Origin: Hymenobacter oligotrophus
GTDB taxonomy: Bacteria; Bacteroidota; Bacteroidia; Cytophagales; Hymenobacteraceae
Direction: 5' to 3'
Length of the DNA: 64,000 bases
Assembly (NCBI RefSeq): GCF_003574965.1
Contig: NZ_CP032317.1
Location: 2,728,001 to 2,792,000, forward strand
Shown: positions 1-7,887 of the stretch, piece by piece
Layout of the letters: each line of letters begins with the position of its first letter
How positions within the stretch are numbered: position 1 is the first letter of the stretch
Translations under genes and position numbers: made by a program
Notes under the pieces: model-generated
Told to the model about the DNA's origin: nothing
The model's input: only the letters and a program-made list of their open reading frames with translations
The model's database searches: none

Positions 1-23
1 TAACCTAGGTCTGCAAACATCTG

Positions 24-61
24 AAAGCGGCCGGAGCATTGGGAAAAGCTCCGGCCGCTTT
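24..61 (+). terminator. Rho-independent terminator of a gene left of the window
   Basis: A 14-bp GC-rich inverted repeat (GCGGCCGGAGC and its complement) closes on a short loop and is followed by TTCGTTTT. It probably ends a gene lying off the left edge. Confidence 0.7.
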
Positions 62-204
62 TCGTTTTGTACGCGCCGTATTTGCGTGCCGGCCCAGGCA
101 GCCGGAAGCGTGTCGCAAATGCCCCCTAGGGTTGTCGCAATAGCACACCGCCGCTACGTTTAACCCGCTGTACATTTGCTACATACCTTCAAAACACCAC
201 AGCC

Positions 205-636
205 ATGGCCAAGAAAATTTTTGTCAACCTGCCCGTCCGGAACCTCAACGCCTCCATTGAGTTCTTCACGCAAGTGGGCTTCGCGTTCAACCAGCAGTTC
301 AGCGACGAAAACGCTACCTGCATGGTCATCAGCGAGGATATTTACGTGATGCTGTTGGTGGAGCCATTCTTTCAAACCTTCACGCCCAAGGCCATTGCCG
401 ACAGCAGCCAGAGCACGGAGGTAATTATTTGCCTTTCGGCCGATAGCCGCGCCGAGGTCGATGCCCTCGTTGACAAAGCCATGGCGGCGGGTGCTAAGCA
501 GTCGAAGCCCCTGCAAAACCACGACTTTATGTATGCGCGCAACTTTCAGGACCCCGACGGCCACCTGTGGGAGGTGATGCATATGGACCCCGCCGTGATT
601 GAGCAAGCACAGGCCGCCGCGGTTAATGCGGTGTAG
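205..636 (+). CDS. VOC family (glyoxalase/bleomycin-resistance-like) protein, copy 1
   Basis: A 143-residue protein of the vicinal-oxygen-chelate superfamily. It opens with the beta strand KIFVNLPVRNL, typical of these small extradiol-dioxygenase/glyoxalase-like folds, and ends with NFQDPDGHLWEVM, the DPDGHxWE motif in which the Glu usually binds metal. The length fits a single-domain VOC protein that dimerises. The substrate cannot be deduced. A colinear, roughly 70% identical paralog lies at 3108-3539, so the two are recent duplicates flanking the DUF805 gene and the RiPP operon. A strong hairpin terminator follows at 661-703. TACATTTG at 171-178 could be the -7 element. Confidence 0.9.
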   Translation: MAKKIFVNLPVRNLNASIEFFTQVGFAFNQQFSDENATCMVISEDIYVMLLVEPFFQTFTPKAIADSSQSTEVIICLSADSRAEVDALVDKAMAAGAKQSKPLQNHDFMYARNFQDPDGHLWEVMHMDPAVIEQAQAAAVNAV

Positions 637-660
637 CGCCCCAAACTATTACCACTGAAA

Positions 661-703
661 ACGCGGCGCGGCGGCAGCTCCCGGAGCTGCCGCCGCGCCG
701 CGT
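661..703 (+). terminator. Strong intrinsic terminator after VOC copy 1
   Basis: A 19-bp perfect GC-rich stem (661-679 with 685-703) has a five-base loop and runs into TTTT. It ends the VOC transcript. The rest of 637-946 holds CCTAGG at 741 and 878 and nothing else I recognise. Confidence 0.85.
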
Positions 704-946
704 TTTTCAACAAGCGTACGGTGCAGCCAGGCGCTTGGCGGCCTAGGTCGGGTTGCTGGCTTTTGGCCATTGCGGCACCTTATTTGCGCCGGGCAGTGCT
801 TTGCTGGTTTCGGTAAGCGCTGGCCGATATTCACCCCCCAGAATGTACCCAACCGGCGCCCCAACGTTATAAGGCACCTAGGCAGCAGCGCCGCACAAGG
901 CAACAGCTAAAGCCTAGCACTTAAAACCTATAAACCATACCTACGC

Positions 947-1324
947 ATGCGCTACTTTCTGCGAGCCTTCGACAAATTCGGGGTGTTTACCGGCCGGGCC
1001 AGGAGAAAGGAATACTGGATGTTTATTGCCTACCAAGCTTTGTTTGGCGCTACGGCCTTCCTGCTCGATAACATCCTGGGCATCACCCTCGACGACGAAT
1101 CGGCTTTGGGGTACACCCAGCTGATGTACCTGCTGGCCGTAATCATGCCGAACGTATCGGCGGGCACGCGGCGCCTCCACGATGTAAACCGCAGCGGCCT
1201 CAACCTGCTGGCGGTGTTTGTGCCCGTGGTGGGCTGGGCGTGGCTGCTGTATTTGCTAAGTGCCGAGGGCACGCCGGGCCCCAACCGGTACGGCCTGGCC
1301 TACCACAAAATATTTGCTTACTAA
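947..1324 (+). CDS. DUF805 family inner-membrane protein
   Basis: A 125-residue membrane protein matching DUF805: the N-terminal F-x-GRARRKEYW motif, then three or four hydrophobic segments, and the conserved RRLHDVNRSG motif near residue 70, as in E. coli YhaH/YhaI. It sits in the cytoplasmic membrane. No biochemical role is established for the family. It is a single gene converging with the MNIO gene through a shared hairpin terminator at 1351-1385. Nothing suggests transfer or truncation. Confidence 0.9.
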   Translation: MRYFLRAFDKFGVFTGRARRKEYWMFIAYQALFGATAFLLDNILGITLDDESALGYTQLMYLLAVIMPNVSAGTRRLHDVNRSGLNLLAVFVPVVGWAWLLYLLSAEGTPGPNRYGLAYHKIFAY

Positions 1325-1350
1325 GCTGCCTAGGTATTTCTCGTTACGCC

Positions 1351-1385
1351 AAGCGGCGGCAGCTACCCGGTAGCTGCCGCCGCTT
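1351..1385. terminator. Bidirectional terminator between DUF805 and the MNIO gene
   Basis: The stem AAGCGGCGGCAGCTA pairs with TAGCTGCCGCCGCTT across a short loop, with T-rich sequence on the right. It serves both convergent genes. Confidence 0.8.
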
Positions 1386-1424
1386 GTTTATTGTTGCGCC
1401 ACCTAGGGCAACGGCCGCCGCGGG

Positions 1425-2558
1425 TTATTTCTTCCACTTGCGGGCAATGTGCAGGGCGGTTTCCAGCATGTGCGGCTCCCACTGCTCAATGCACCAATCG
1501 GAGTGCGCCAGGCTAGACGTTTGCAAGAGGTGCTGCGCCTCGGTGTAGCTACCGGCGTTTTCCAGTATATCGGAAAGCTGGCGCTGTTGCTGGTGCAGGT
1601 GCTCGTCTTCGGCGGCGGGGCCGGGCAGCCAGGCTTGCAGGGGCCGAAACGCGTTGGCGGGCTGCGGGCGCCAAGTGGCGCGGTGGTGGGCCACCAGGCT
1701 TTCCATCCGGGCAAAATCCGCGCGGAACTGGGCGCGGCTGGCTTCGGCATGCAAAGCGTGGCCGAGTTGCTCCAGCACCACAAACTTCAGATTGGGGCAG
1801 CGCGGCATCGTCCATTCGAGCAGCTGAAACACTTCGGCGGGCACGGCATCGTCGTGGGTGTCGCGGCGAATGCGCCGGCCGGGCGCCAGCGCCGAATCGT
1901 GCCAGCTGCCGCCCGAAATGTGAATTTCGCGCACGCGCTCCAGGGGGTACAACGCAATCAGCTCGTCGTAAGGCAACCCAAAGTTGTGGAGCTGACAGTA
2001 AAGGTTGTGCAGGTCGAGGATCAGGAAGCCGTTGACGGGCAGTAGCAGCTCTTCCAAAAACGCACCGTGGCGCTTTACTTCGTCGGGGGTGTACGCAAAA
2101 GCGAGGTTCTCGAGGCCCACGGGGCAGCGGCAGGCCTCGTAAATGCGCCGCAGCCGATCTTGCCCGATGCGCAGCGCGTGCCGGGTGTACGGAATGGGCA
2201 GCGGCGCGCCGTGGTGGAAGTTTTGGCCCGTGAAAAACCCGAAGTGCTCGGTAACGTGGTCGAAGCGAAATTGCTCGGCCAACTGCCCTAGGTGCGCCAA
2301 CCACTGCTGCTGCTCGGGGCTCCATTTGCCCGACAGCAACGAAAAAAACACGCCGTGGCCCACCAGCCGGCCGGCCTCGGCGTAGGTATGCAGCAGGGCC
2401 GTAAACCACTCGGGTACCTGCTCGGCCCAGTACAGCGCGTCGAACGACCACTCCAACGCCTCCACCCGGCCTTCTTCGAGCAACGGGAAAGCAGCGGCGA
2501 GCAAGTCGGCGTCGAGGTTGCAGGCTACCGAGGCGTAAATGGCAGGAGCGGCTTGCAT
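1425..2558 (-). CDS. DUF692 / multinuclear non-heme iron oxidase (MNIO), chryseobasin-type RiPP maturase
   Basis: A 377-residue DUF692 (MNIO) protein. The family uses two or three iron atoms in a TIM barrel to remodel Cys residues of peptides; MbnB, TglH and ChrH are characterised members. Candidate ligands at family positions: H68 (GHGV), E104 (VTEHF), E150 (GLENL), D182/H184/N185 (LDLHN), H213 (EIHISGG), H235 (DTHDD) and E263 (VLEQ). The barrel ends near residue 295. An extension of about 80 residues, rich in Gln/Glu/His/Trp, follows and is unusual against the common 280-300-residue size. The start lies 25 bp after the stop of a 49-residue precursor ending CPACGMG, so the two form an operon. 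The family call is firm; the product is inferred. Confidence 0.92.
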   Translation of the reverse strand: MQAAPAIYASVACNLDADLLAAAFPLLEEGRVEALEWSFDALYWAEQVPEWFTALLHTYAEAGRLVGHGVFFSLLSGKWSPEQQQWLAHLGQLAEQFRFDHVTEHFGFFTGQNFHHGAPLPIPYTRHALRIGQDRLRRIYEACRCPVGLENLAFAYTPDEVKRHGAFLEELLLPVNGFLILDLHNLYCQLHNFGLPYDELIALYPLERVREIHISGGSWHDSALAPGRRIRRDTHDDAVPAEVFQLLEWTMPRCPNLKFVVLEQLGHALHAEASRAQFRADFARMESLVAHHRATWRPQPANAFRPLQAWLPGPAAEDEHLHQQQRQLSDILENAGSYTEAQHLLQTSSLAHSDWCIEQWEPHMLETALHIARKWKK

Positions 2559-2583
2559 GCGCGGTGACGGTATAGCCGGTGGC

Positions 2584-2733
2584 TTAGCCCATGCCGCAGG
2601 CGGGGCAGTTAACAGGCGTTTTGGTGCTGCCCTTTTCTTCTTTGGGCTTTACGTCGTCTTTCACGCAGCTCGTGGTGGTTTGAACGGTAAGGCCAATCAG
2701 CACGGCGCCCAGTACAGCTTTTGGAAGTTTCAT
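2584..2733 (-). CDS. Chryseobasin-like MNIO RiPP precursor peptide (C-terminal CPACGMG)
   Basis: A 49-residue peptide. The start at 2733 is chosen because it gives MKLPKAVLGAVLIGL, a short basic-then-hydrophobic leader ending at a lipobox-like TTTSC (C23). A charged Lys/Asp/Glu linker follows, then the core NCPACGMG with C43 and C46. The two-Cys glycine-rich C terminus beside a DUF692 enzyme matches the chryseobasin class of Bacteroidota RiPPs, in which ChrH rearranges the core Cys residues (established for Chryseobacterium, recalled from the literature). An upstream start would add 30 residues that look non-coding. Whether C23 is lipidated, and whether the product is exported, is unknown. 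No dedicated protease or exporter is adjacent. Confidence 0.85.
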   Translation of the reverse strand: MKLPKAVLGAVLIGLTVQTTTSCVKDDVKPKEEKGSTKTPVNCPACGMG

Positions 2734-3107
2734 GACGAGGCAGTTAGCGGTTGAAGCGTCTACAAAATAAGGTTCAGCATGGCGAGTCGGATACTGGCCG
2801 AAAGGTTGCATCGTTGCCGGCACTAAGCCAAAGCCCTAGGTGCCTAGGCCTCTTGGTTAGGCAACAACCGCAGCCGAGCAGCCACCTGCCCGCACGAGCC
2901 AGCTTCATGCACCACTACCTGTCTTAGAGCAGGTATTACCACAAGAGAACGGCCTTGGAGCCGCTTAACATGTAGGCATATATTTTTATTGTCAAAGATT
3001 TGAAAGCCAGCTTTTAATCTTCGCCACCTATAAACATTTACTAATTACATTAGCAATCAATCAGAGAAGCCAATACATTTAGTCTTTATCACCAAAACAC
3101 CACTGTT
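2734..3107. other. Divergent intergenic region between RiPP precursor and VOC copy 2
   Basis: These 374 bp must hold the promoters of both the RiPP operon (leftward) and the second VOC gene (rightward). CCTAGG occurs twice, 9 bp apart, near 2833-2847. The right half (2970-3100) is AT-rich for this genome. I could not fix a convincing promoter or operator. Confidence 0.5.
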
Positions 3108-3539
3108 ATGCCTACTAAAATCTTCGTAAACCTGCCCGTTCGGGACCTCAGCGCCGCTATCGAATTCTTCACCAAAGTTGGCTTTCAATTCAACCCACAG
3201 TTTTCCGACGAGCGGGCTACCTGCATGGTCATCAGCGACGACATTTACGTGATGCTGCTGGTGGAGCCTTTTTTTCGAACTTTCACCCCCAAATCCGTCG
3301 CCGACGCCACCCAAACCACTGAAGTAATCCTGTCGCTCTCGGCCGATAGCCGCGAAGAAGTAGACCACCTCGTGGACAAAGCCATGGCCGCGGGCGCTAC
3401 GGCATCCTGGCCCCTGCCCGATTCTGACTTTATGTACACGCGCAACTTTCAGGACCCCGACGGCCACTTGTGGGAGGTAATGTACCTGAACCCGGCGCTG
3501 ACGGAGCAAGGGCAACCCGCCGCTGAAATCAGCGCCTAG
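3108..3539 (+). CDS. VOC family protein, copy 2
   Basis: A 143-residue VOC protein, gap-free against copy 1 at 205-636 and about 70% identical by eye. It keeps KIFVNLPVRDL at the N terminus, FSDERATCMVIS in the middle and NFQDPDGHLWEVM near the end. Differences cluster in the last 15 residues and around residues 97-106. The role is unknown beyond the fold. It is divergent from the RiPP operon and convergent with the TlpA-like gene, from which a hairpin at 3607-3642 separates it. Confidence 0.9.
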   Translation: MPTKIFVNLPVRDLSAAIEFFTKVGFQFNPQFSDERATCMVISDDIYVMLLVEPFFRTFTPKSVADATQTTEVILSLSADSREEVDHLVDKAMAAGATASWPLPDSDFMYTRNFQDPDGHLWEVMYLNPALTEQGQPAAEISA

Positions 3540-3606
3540 GTGCTGAACAAGGACTTTGCGCAAAGCAACCGGGTGGGGCCGCCACTGCGGTAGCGTTGCA
3601 AACAGC

Positions 3607-3642
3607 ACAGCCGCAGCGGGGCGTTGCTCCCGCTGCGGCTGT
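3607..3642. terminator. Bidirectional terminator, VOC copy 2 / TlpA-like gene
   Basis: ACAGCCGCAGCGGG pairs with CCCGCTGCGGCTGT over an eight-base loop, placed between two convergent stop codons. Confidence 0.8.
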
Positions 3643-3655
3643 TCGTGTTAGGCCC

Positions 3656-4786
3656 TTACTTAAGCAGTTGCGCAAGCGTCTTTTGCAGTTCCTCGCTGCG
3701 CAGGTTCACGGCCACGATCTTCCCTGCGGGGTCGATCAGGAAGTTTTGCGGAATGCTTTGCACGTGGTAGCGCCGGGCCACTTCGTTTTCCCAGCCTTTC
3801 AGGTCCGATACTTGGGTCCAGGGCAGTTTGTCGTCCTGAATGGCCTTCAGCCATTTTTCCTTGGCGTTTTCTTTGTCGAGCGATACGCCCAGGATTTCGA
3901 AGTTGCGGCTTTTGAACTGGTTATAGGCCTGCACTACGTTGGGGTTCTCCTGCCGGCACGGGCCGCACCACGAGGCCCAAAAGTCAACCAACACGTACTT
4001 GCCCCGGTAGTCGGCCAGCGAAATCGTTTTGCCTTCGGGGGTTTGCTGGCTGAAGGCGGGCGCCGGGGCGCCAATGGCAATGTCCTTAACCGTCTCCAGC
4101 TTCTCCCCGAAGCTTTTTCCCGCGGGGCTATTTTTCAGCGCCGGGCTGAGCGCCTGGTAGAGCGGGGCCAGCTCGGCGTACTGCGGTACGCCCATGCCCC
4201 CAACTTGCACCAGCGCATTAAGGCTTACCCAGGTGTTGGGGTTGGCGCGCACAAACCCAAGCTGCGCCTGGCGCGTTTCCTGCCATATGCCGGTAAACTT
4301 TGCGTTTAGGCGCTGCTGAAAAGCGGGGTCGTTGCGCTGGGCCTCAGTGGCCTGTTTCGCCTCGCGTCCCAATGCATCCATCTTGGCCGTCATGGGCTTG
4401 TACGCTGCCAACAGCCGGTTGTAATCGTTGTTGAGCTGCGTGCCCGTAACGCGGGCGTTGGGCAACGAATCGGGTGTGCTGACCACGATGGTGCCGGGCT
4501 CCAAAATGAGATTTCGGTAATTAAGCACCGCGCCATACGCGTTTTTCAGGCCGCCGCGGCGGCGCACAATCAGGCGCACTTCGCGCGGCTCAGCCGTGGT
4601 GCCCTTCAGCTCGAAAGCGCCGTTCCGCAACGTGGCCGAATCGGCCAGCTCGGCCCCGCGCACCAAGTAAATTTTGGCCGGCGCATTCAGCTTGCCCACG
4701 GTGCCTTTGATAACGTAGGGCTGCGCGGTTTGGGCCAGCGCAAAACCAGGGGCTAGCAGCAACCAGCCGAGTAAGTATTTGTGCAT
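3656..4786 (-). CDS. TlpA-family thiol:disulfide oxidoreductase with DUF4369 domain
   Basis: A 376-residue periplasmic thioredoxin-like protein. Signal peptide MHKYLLGWLLLAPGFALAQ, then a DUF4369 beta domain (about residues 24-110), a helical linker (110-235) and a C-terminal AhpC/TlpA thioredoxin fold with the redox motif WASWCGPC (C274, C277). Bacteroidota carry many such proteins, thought to reduce periplasmic disulfides, for example in cytochrome c maturation. It is monocistronic here. Closeness to the Cys-peptide RiPP operon (0.9 kb) is noted, but the opposite-strand VOC gene lies between, so a link is speculative. Confidence 0.9.
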   Translation of the reverse strand: MHKYLLGWLLLAPGFALAQTAQPYVIKGTVGKLNAPAKIYLVRGAELADSATLRNGAFELKGTTAEPREVRLIVRRRGGLKNAYGAVLNYRNLILEPGTIVVSTPDSLPNARVTGTQLNNDYNRLLAAYKPMTAKMDALGREAKQATEAQRNDPAFQQRLNAKFTGIWQETRQAQLGFVRANPNTWVSLNALVQVGGMGVPQYAELAPLYQALSPALKNSPAGKSFGEKLETVKDIAIGAPAPAFSQQTPEGKTISLADYRGKYVLVDFWASWCGPCRQENPNVVQAYNQFKSRNFEILGVSLDKENAKEKWLKAIQDDKLPWTQVSDLKGWENEVARRYHVQSIPQNFLIDPAGKIVAVNLRSEELQKTLAQLLK

Positions 4787-4928
4787 AAAGAATCAGTTAG
4801 AGCCGAAGCAATAAAACACTAAATCCGGATTCTCGGGGCCTCTGGGCGCGGCTAGCAACAGCCGCCGCGAGGCCAGGCACCGGTGCTCAGTTGCGAGCAA
4901 CAGCCAAACGGCGTTGCTGCCACGACTA

Positions 4929-5360
4929 TCAGATATGCGACGCTACCACGGTTTGCGCACGCAGCCAAACACGGGCGTCGGCTTCGTTGCTGAAGTGCTT
5001 GAACGTGGGCGCCTTGGGCCAATCGAGCAGATGCGGGTCTATTGTGTTCATCCAAGCCATGGTTTCGGGCGGGCTTACCAGCGCGGCGTAGCGGTAGTTG
5101 CCTTGCACCACGGCGCGCGGCAGCCAGTTGGCCACCACCCAGTGCTGCTCCTCGGCCGTTATGGGCGCAACGTTCTTGTGGTCGACGAGGGCCTTGCCGG
5201 TGCCAGTTGCCCGAATTACCCGCAGCAAGGCGTTCATGGCTTCTTGGTAATCGGCTAGGCGGCGCGTGCCGGGCAAGCACCGCATATAGGCAAAACCCTC
5301 CGGATCGGGTTGCACCTCGGCAAACGCATTGGCAAAGCGAAACTGATCGGGAGCAACCAT
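4929..5360 (-). CDS. Hypothetical protein, SpoIIAA/STAS-like
   Basis: A 143-residue protein starting MVAPDQFRFANAFAEV. A longer start at 5435 adds 25 residues that look non-coding, so the internal Met is preferred. The pattern of a short strand, YQEAMNALLRVIRATGTGKALVDHKN, and a C-terminal FSNEADARVWL helix resembles the single-domain SpoIIAA/STAS-like proteins common in Bacteroidota. No catalytic motif is visible and no function can be assigned. The gene stands alone, transcribed leftward. Confidence 0.65.
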   Translation of the reverse strand: MVAPDQFRFANAFAEVQPDPEGFAYMRCLPGTRRLADYQEAMNALLRVIRATGTGKALVDHKNVAPITAEEQHWVVANWLPRAVVQGNYRYAALVSPPETMAWMNTIDPHLLDWPKAPTFKHFSNEADARVWLRAQTVVASHI

Positions 5361-5524
5361 GCGAAACGGCAAACGACGATGGAGGAGGTGGGCTAAGGTA
5401 CTGGGAATCGTGTTAATACGTCGCGGGCCAGGCAAAAGGCCACAACCTTAATGCTCCGCCAAGTTTTTTGGCGGCGAGGCGCCGCTACCCACCCCGGGCC
5501 CGTGGGCCCGGCCACCAAACAAAA

Positions 5525-5549
5525 TTGCCCAGGGCAGGGCCCTGGGCAA
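5525..5549 (-). terminator. Intrinsic terminator after the 72-residue protein gene
   Basis: TTGCCCAGGGC and its complement form an 11-bp stem; read leftward it is followed by TTTTGTTTGG. It sits 30 bp past the stop of the gene at 5580-5798. Confidence 0.7.
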
Positions 5550-5579
5550 CGCAAATAAACGCGCAGTGCCGGGTACGTT

Positions 5580-5798
5580 CTAACGCACCACGAAACCTTT
5601 GGCTTCCCAGGCTTTCACGTTCTGGGTACGCACAAAGCGGGTTTCGATGTGGCCCCAGGCATCTTGCTTGTACATCACGGTTTTGCCTTGTTCGCGTGCC
5701 TGCAGCGCTTGCATGTGCTCGGCGTGCGAAAGAGTAACCGTAGGAGTAGCCGGTTCAACAGATTTAGCCCCGCGGGGGCGCTTAGAGGATGTTGCCAT
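5580..5798 (-). CDS. Small hypothetical protein (72 residues)
   Basis: A short reading frame with a basic, Ser/Pro-rich N terminus (MATSSKRPRGAK) and a mixed alpha/beta-like C terminus containing HAEHMQALQAREQGKTVMYK and WGHIETRF. I recognise no family. Support for it as a gene: a terminator just downstream at 5525-5549 and a 320-bp gene-free region upstream. Confidence 0.55.
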   Translation of the reverse strand: MATSSKRPRGAKSVEPATPTVTLSHAEHMQALQAREQGKTVMYKQDAWGHIETRFVRTQNVKAWEAKGFVVR

Positions 5799-5965
5799 AT
5801 GCTTGTAACCGCAGCCGGATGGAAAAGGATCAGCTTAAGTTCAATTACCCCAATAAATTTTTATGGTTGCTTGCGGCTGAAGATTCTGTGACTGACACCA
5901 ATGCTCCAGAACGGCCAAGCATTTTGTTTATCTGGCTGCCACTGAACGCGTAAGCTGCTCGAGCT

Positions 5966-6012
5966 AGGCATTGCTCCTTTGCTGCTCAAGCGGCAGCTAA
6001 GGAGCAATGCCT
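5966..6012. other. Long intergenic hairpin
   Basis: AGGCATTGCTCCTT (5966-5979) pairs perfectly with 5999-6012, and the intervening bases can form a second inner stem (GCTGC/GCAGC). It lies between the lpdA terminator and the start of the 72-residue gene. It has no T-tract, so it may be a leader structure or a repeat remnant. The rest of 5799-6120 shows nothing else. Confidence 0.5.
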
Positions 6013-6054
6013 ACCGCACGCACAGGGCACGGAATACAAGCACCAAGCGGAATG

Positions 6055-6101
6055 CAACCAAAAGCGGCTGGAGCTACGGTAGTCCCAGCCGCTTTTGGTT
6101 G
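6055..6101 (-). terminator. lpdA terminator
   Basis: CAACCAAAAGCGGCTGG pairs over 17 bp with 6085-6101, about 20 bp past the lpdA stop. The A/T-rich lower stem gives a U-tract when read leftward. Confidence 0.8.
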
Positions 6102-6120
6102 CTGCCTTTCGGCTTAAAAA

Positions 6121-7527
6121 CTACATGTGCAGTGCCCGGTTCTCCGTTGCGGCCAAGCAAGCTTCCTTCATGGCTTCGGCGTAGGTGGGGTGGGCGTGGC
6201 TCATGCGGGCTACGTCCTCGGCGGAAGCACGGAACTCCATGGCCGTTACGGCCTCGGCAATAAGGTCGGCAATGCGCGGGCCGATCATGTGCACGCCCAG
6301 GATTTCATCGGTTTCCTTGTCGGCCAGCACTTTCACGAAGCCGTCGAGGTCCATGGAGGCGCGGGCGCGACCCGAGGCCCGGAAGGGGAACGAGCCGGTT
6401 TTGTAGGCCTTGCCCATTTCCTTGAGCTGCTCTTCGGTGTAGCCCACACCGGCCACTTCGGGCCAGGTGTATACCACGCCCGGGATGAGCAGGTAGTTGA
6501 TGTGCGGCTTCTGCCCGGCCAGCGTTTCGGCCACGTACACGCCTTCTTCCTCGGCTTTGTGGGCCAGCATGGCCCCGCGAATCACGTCGCCAATGGCGTA
6601 GATGCCGGGCGTGGTGGTTTGCAGGTGCTCGTCTACCTTAATGCGGCCGCGCTCTTCGAACTGCACGCCGGCGGCTTCTAGGTTCAGGCCCTGGGTGTAG
6701 GGCGAGCGGCCCACGGCCACGAGGCAGTAGTCGCCTTCAAACTTTACTTCCTCGCCTTTCGGGTTGGTAGAGGTTACGGTTACCACGTCGCCGGCGCGGG
6801 TGGCCCCGGTTACCTTGTGGCTCAGGAAAAACTGAATACCGATTTTGCCGAGCACGCGCTTGAGCTCCTTGCCGAGTGCGCCGTCCATGGTCGGAATGAT
6901 CGCATCGGTGTATTCGACCACCGACACCTTGGCGCCTAAGCGGGCGTACACCGAAGCCATTTCGAGCCCGATAACGCCGCCGCCGATAACCACGAGGTGT
7001 TTGGGTACTTCGCGGATGTTCAGGGCCTCGGTGCTGGTGATGATGCGCTCCTTATCCTGGGCAATGAAGGGCAGCACCGTGGGCTTGGAGCCCGTCGCAA
7101 TGATGGTGTACTTGGTTTCGATTTGCTGCGCCTCGCCGCCCTCGGTGGGCGCGATGCTGATGTGGTTTTTATCAATGAACGAGCCCACGCCGCGCAGCAC
7201 CTCGATTTTGTTCTTTTTCATCAAGAACTGGATGCCGTCGGTATTGGCCTTCACCACTCCGTTTTTGCGGTCGATGAGCTGGTTCATGTTAATGCGCAGG
7301 TCGCTCAGCTCAATGCCGTGTTCCTTAAAGGTGGTGTGGGCATTGTGGAAGTGCTCGGTGCTATCGAGCAGGGCCTTGCTCGGGATGCAGCCTACGTTGA
7401 GGCAGGTACCACCTAGGTTGGGGTATTTCTCGATGAGGGCCGTTTTGAAGCCGAGCTGGGCGCAGCGGATAGCCGCCACGTAGCCGCCGGGGCCGGAGCC
7501 GATGACGGTAACGTCGTATTGGTTCAT
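6121..7527 (-). CDS. lpdA: Dihydrolipoyl dehydrogenase (E3)
   Basis: A 468-residue flavoprotein that reoxidises dihydrolipoyl groups of the 2-oxoacid dehydrogenase and glycine cleavage complexes, using FAD and NAD+. Visible: FAD-binding GSGPGGYVAA (residues 10-19), redox disulfide GGTCLNVGCIPS (C42 and C47), NAD-binding VIGGGVIGLEMA near residue 180, the second FAD motif AIGDV near 320, and the catalytic HAHPTYAEA near 445. Length is typical. It likely serves the odhA/odhB complex, the branched-chain E1 fusion and the glycine cleavage system encoded in this window, though it is not in an operon with them. Confidence 0.97.
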   Translation of the reverse strand: MNQYDVTVIGSGPGGYVAAIRCAQLGFKTALIEKYPNLGGTCLNVGCIPSKALLDSTEHFHNAHTTFKEHGIELSDLRINMNQLIDRKNGVVKANTDGIQFLMKKNKIEVLRGVGSFIDKNHISIAPTEGGEAQQIETKYTIIATGSKPTVLPFIAQDKERIITSTEALNIREVPKHLVVIGGGVIGLEMASVYARLGAKVSVVEYTDAIIPTMDGALGKELKRVLGKIGIQFFLSHKVTGATRAGDVVTVTSTNPKGEEVKFEGDYCLVAVGRSPYTQGLNLEAAGVQFEERGRIKVDEHLQTTTPGIYAIGDVIRGAMLAHKAEEEGVYVAETLAGQKPHINYLLIPGVVYTWPEVAGVGYTEEQLKEMGKAYKTGSFPFRASGRARASMDLDGFVKVLADKETDEILGVHMIGPRIADLIAEAVTAMEFRASAEDVARMSHAHPTYAEAMKEACLAATENRALHM

Positions 7528-7689
7528 GCTGAAAATCGGGTTGGTAAGCGCGTGCCGGCAAAGGTAAGGCAGAATGCCGAGGCAGGCGGGGAAATGTGCA
7601 GCTTGGGTGAAGGGAGCTTTTTAGATTGACCTAGAAGCCTGGTGCGAAAGCAAAGGTTTAGGCTAGTAGAAGCCACGACTGGGCCTAAC

Positions 7690-7748
7690 GCTAGTTCCCC
7701 TCCTCAGATGAATTCCGCGCCTCGAGCGGCGTGGGCTAGGGGTAATTG
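7690..7748 (-). repeat. Degenerate inverted copy of the CCCCTCCTC repeat
   Basis: CTAGTTCCCCTCCTCAGATGA followed, after about 24 unrelated bases, by GGGCTAGGGGTAATTG matches the reverse complement of the repeat at 7798-7841, with its middle replaced. With that copy it forms an inverted pair between lpdA and the M1 peptidase gene. Confidence 0.6.
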
Positions 7749-7797
7749 ACCTCGGTATTTGAGCTGCACCTAGGACTAGCTACTAATTCTAGCCTTT

Positions 7798-7841
7798 CAA
7801 CCACCCCTAGCCCCTCCTCATCTGAGGAGGGGAATTAGCTT
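7798..7841 (+). repeat. 44-bp dispersed hairpin repeat, copy A
   Basis: CAACCACCCCTAG, then a hairpin with arms CCCCTCCTCA and TGAGGAGGGG, then AATTAGCTT. It matches the element at 11161-11204 at 43 of 44 positions. This is a REP-like intergenic repeat type; no gene is encoded in it. Confidence 0.85.
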
Positions 7842-7887
7842 ATACCTCTAGCCTTTGGTGCTGGCTAGCTATTACCTAGCACAGGTT

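Noticed and set aside
2734-2823. Upstream extension of the RiPP precursor by 30 residues
   Set aside because: The extension lacks a leader-like pattern, while the internal Met at 2733 gives a family-like MKLPKAVLGAVLIGL start.
3656-4786. TlpA-like protein as the dedicated thioredoxin of the RiPP operon
   Set aside because: Tempting because the peptide has two Cys, but it is separated by a gene on the opposite strand and a strong terminator, and TlpA/DUF4369 proteins are abundant in Bacteroidota.
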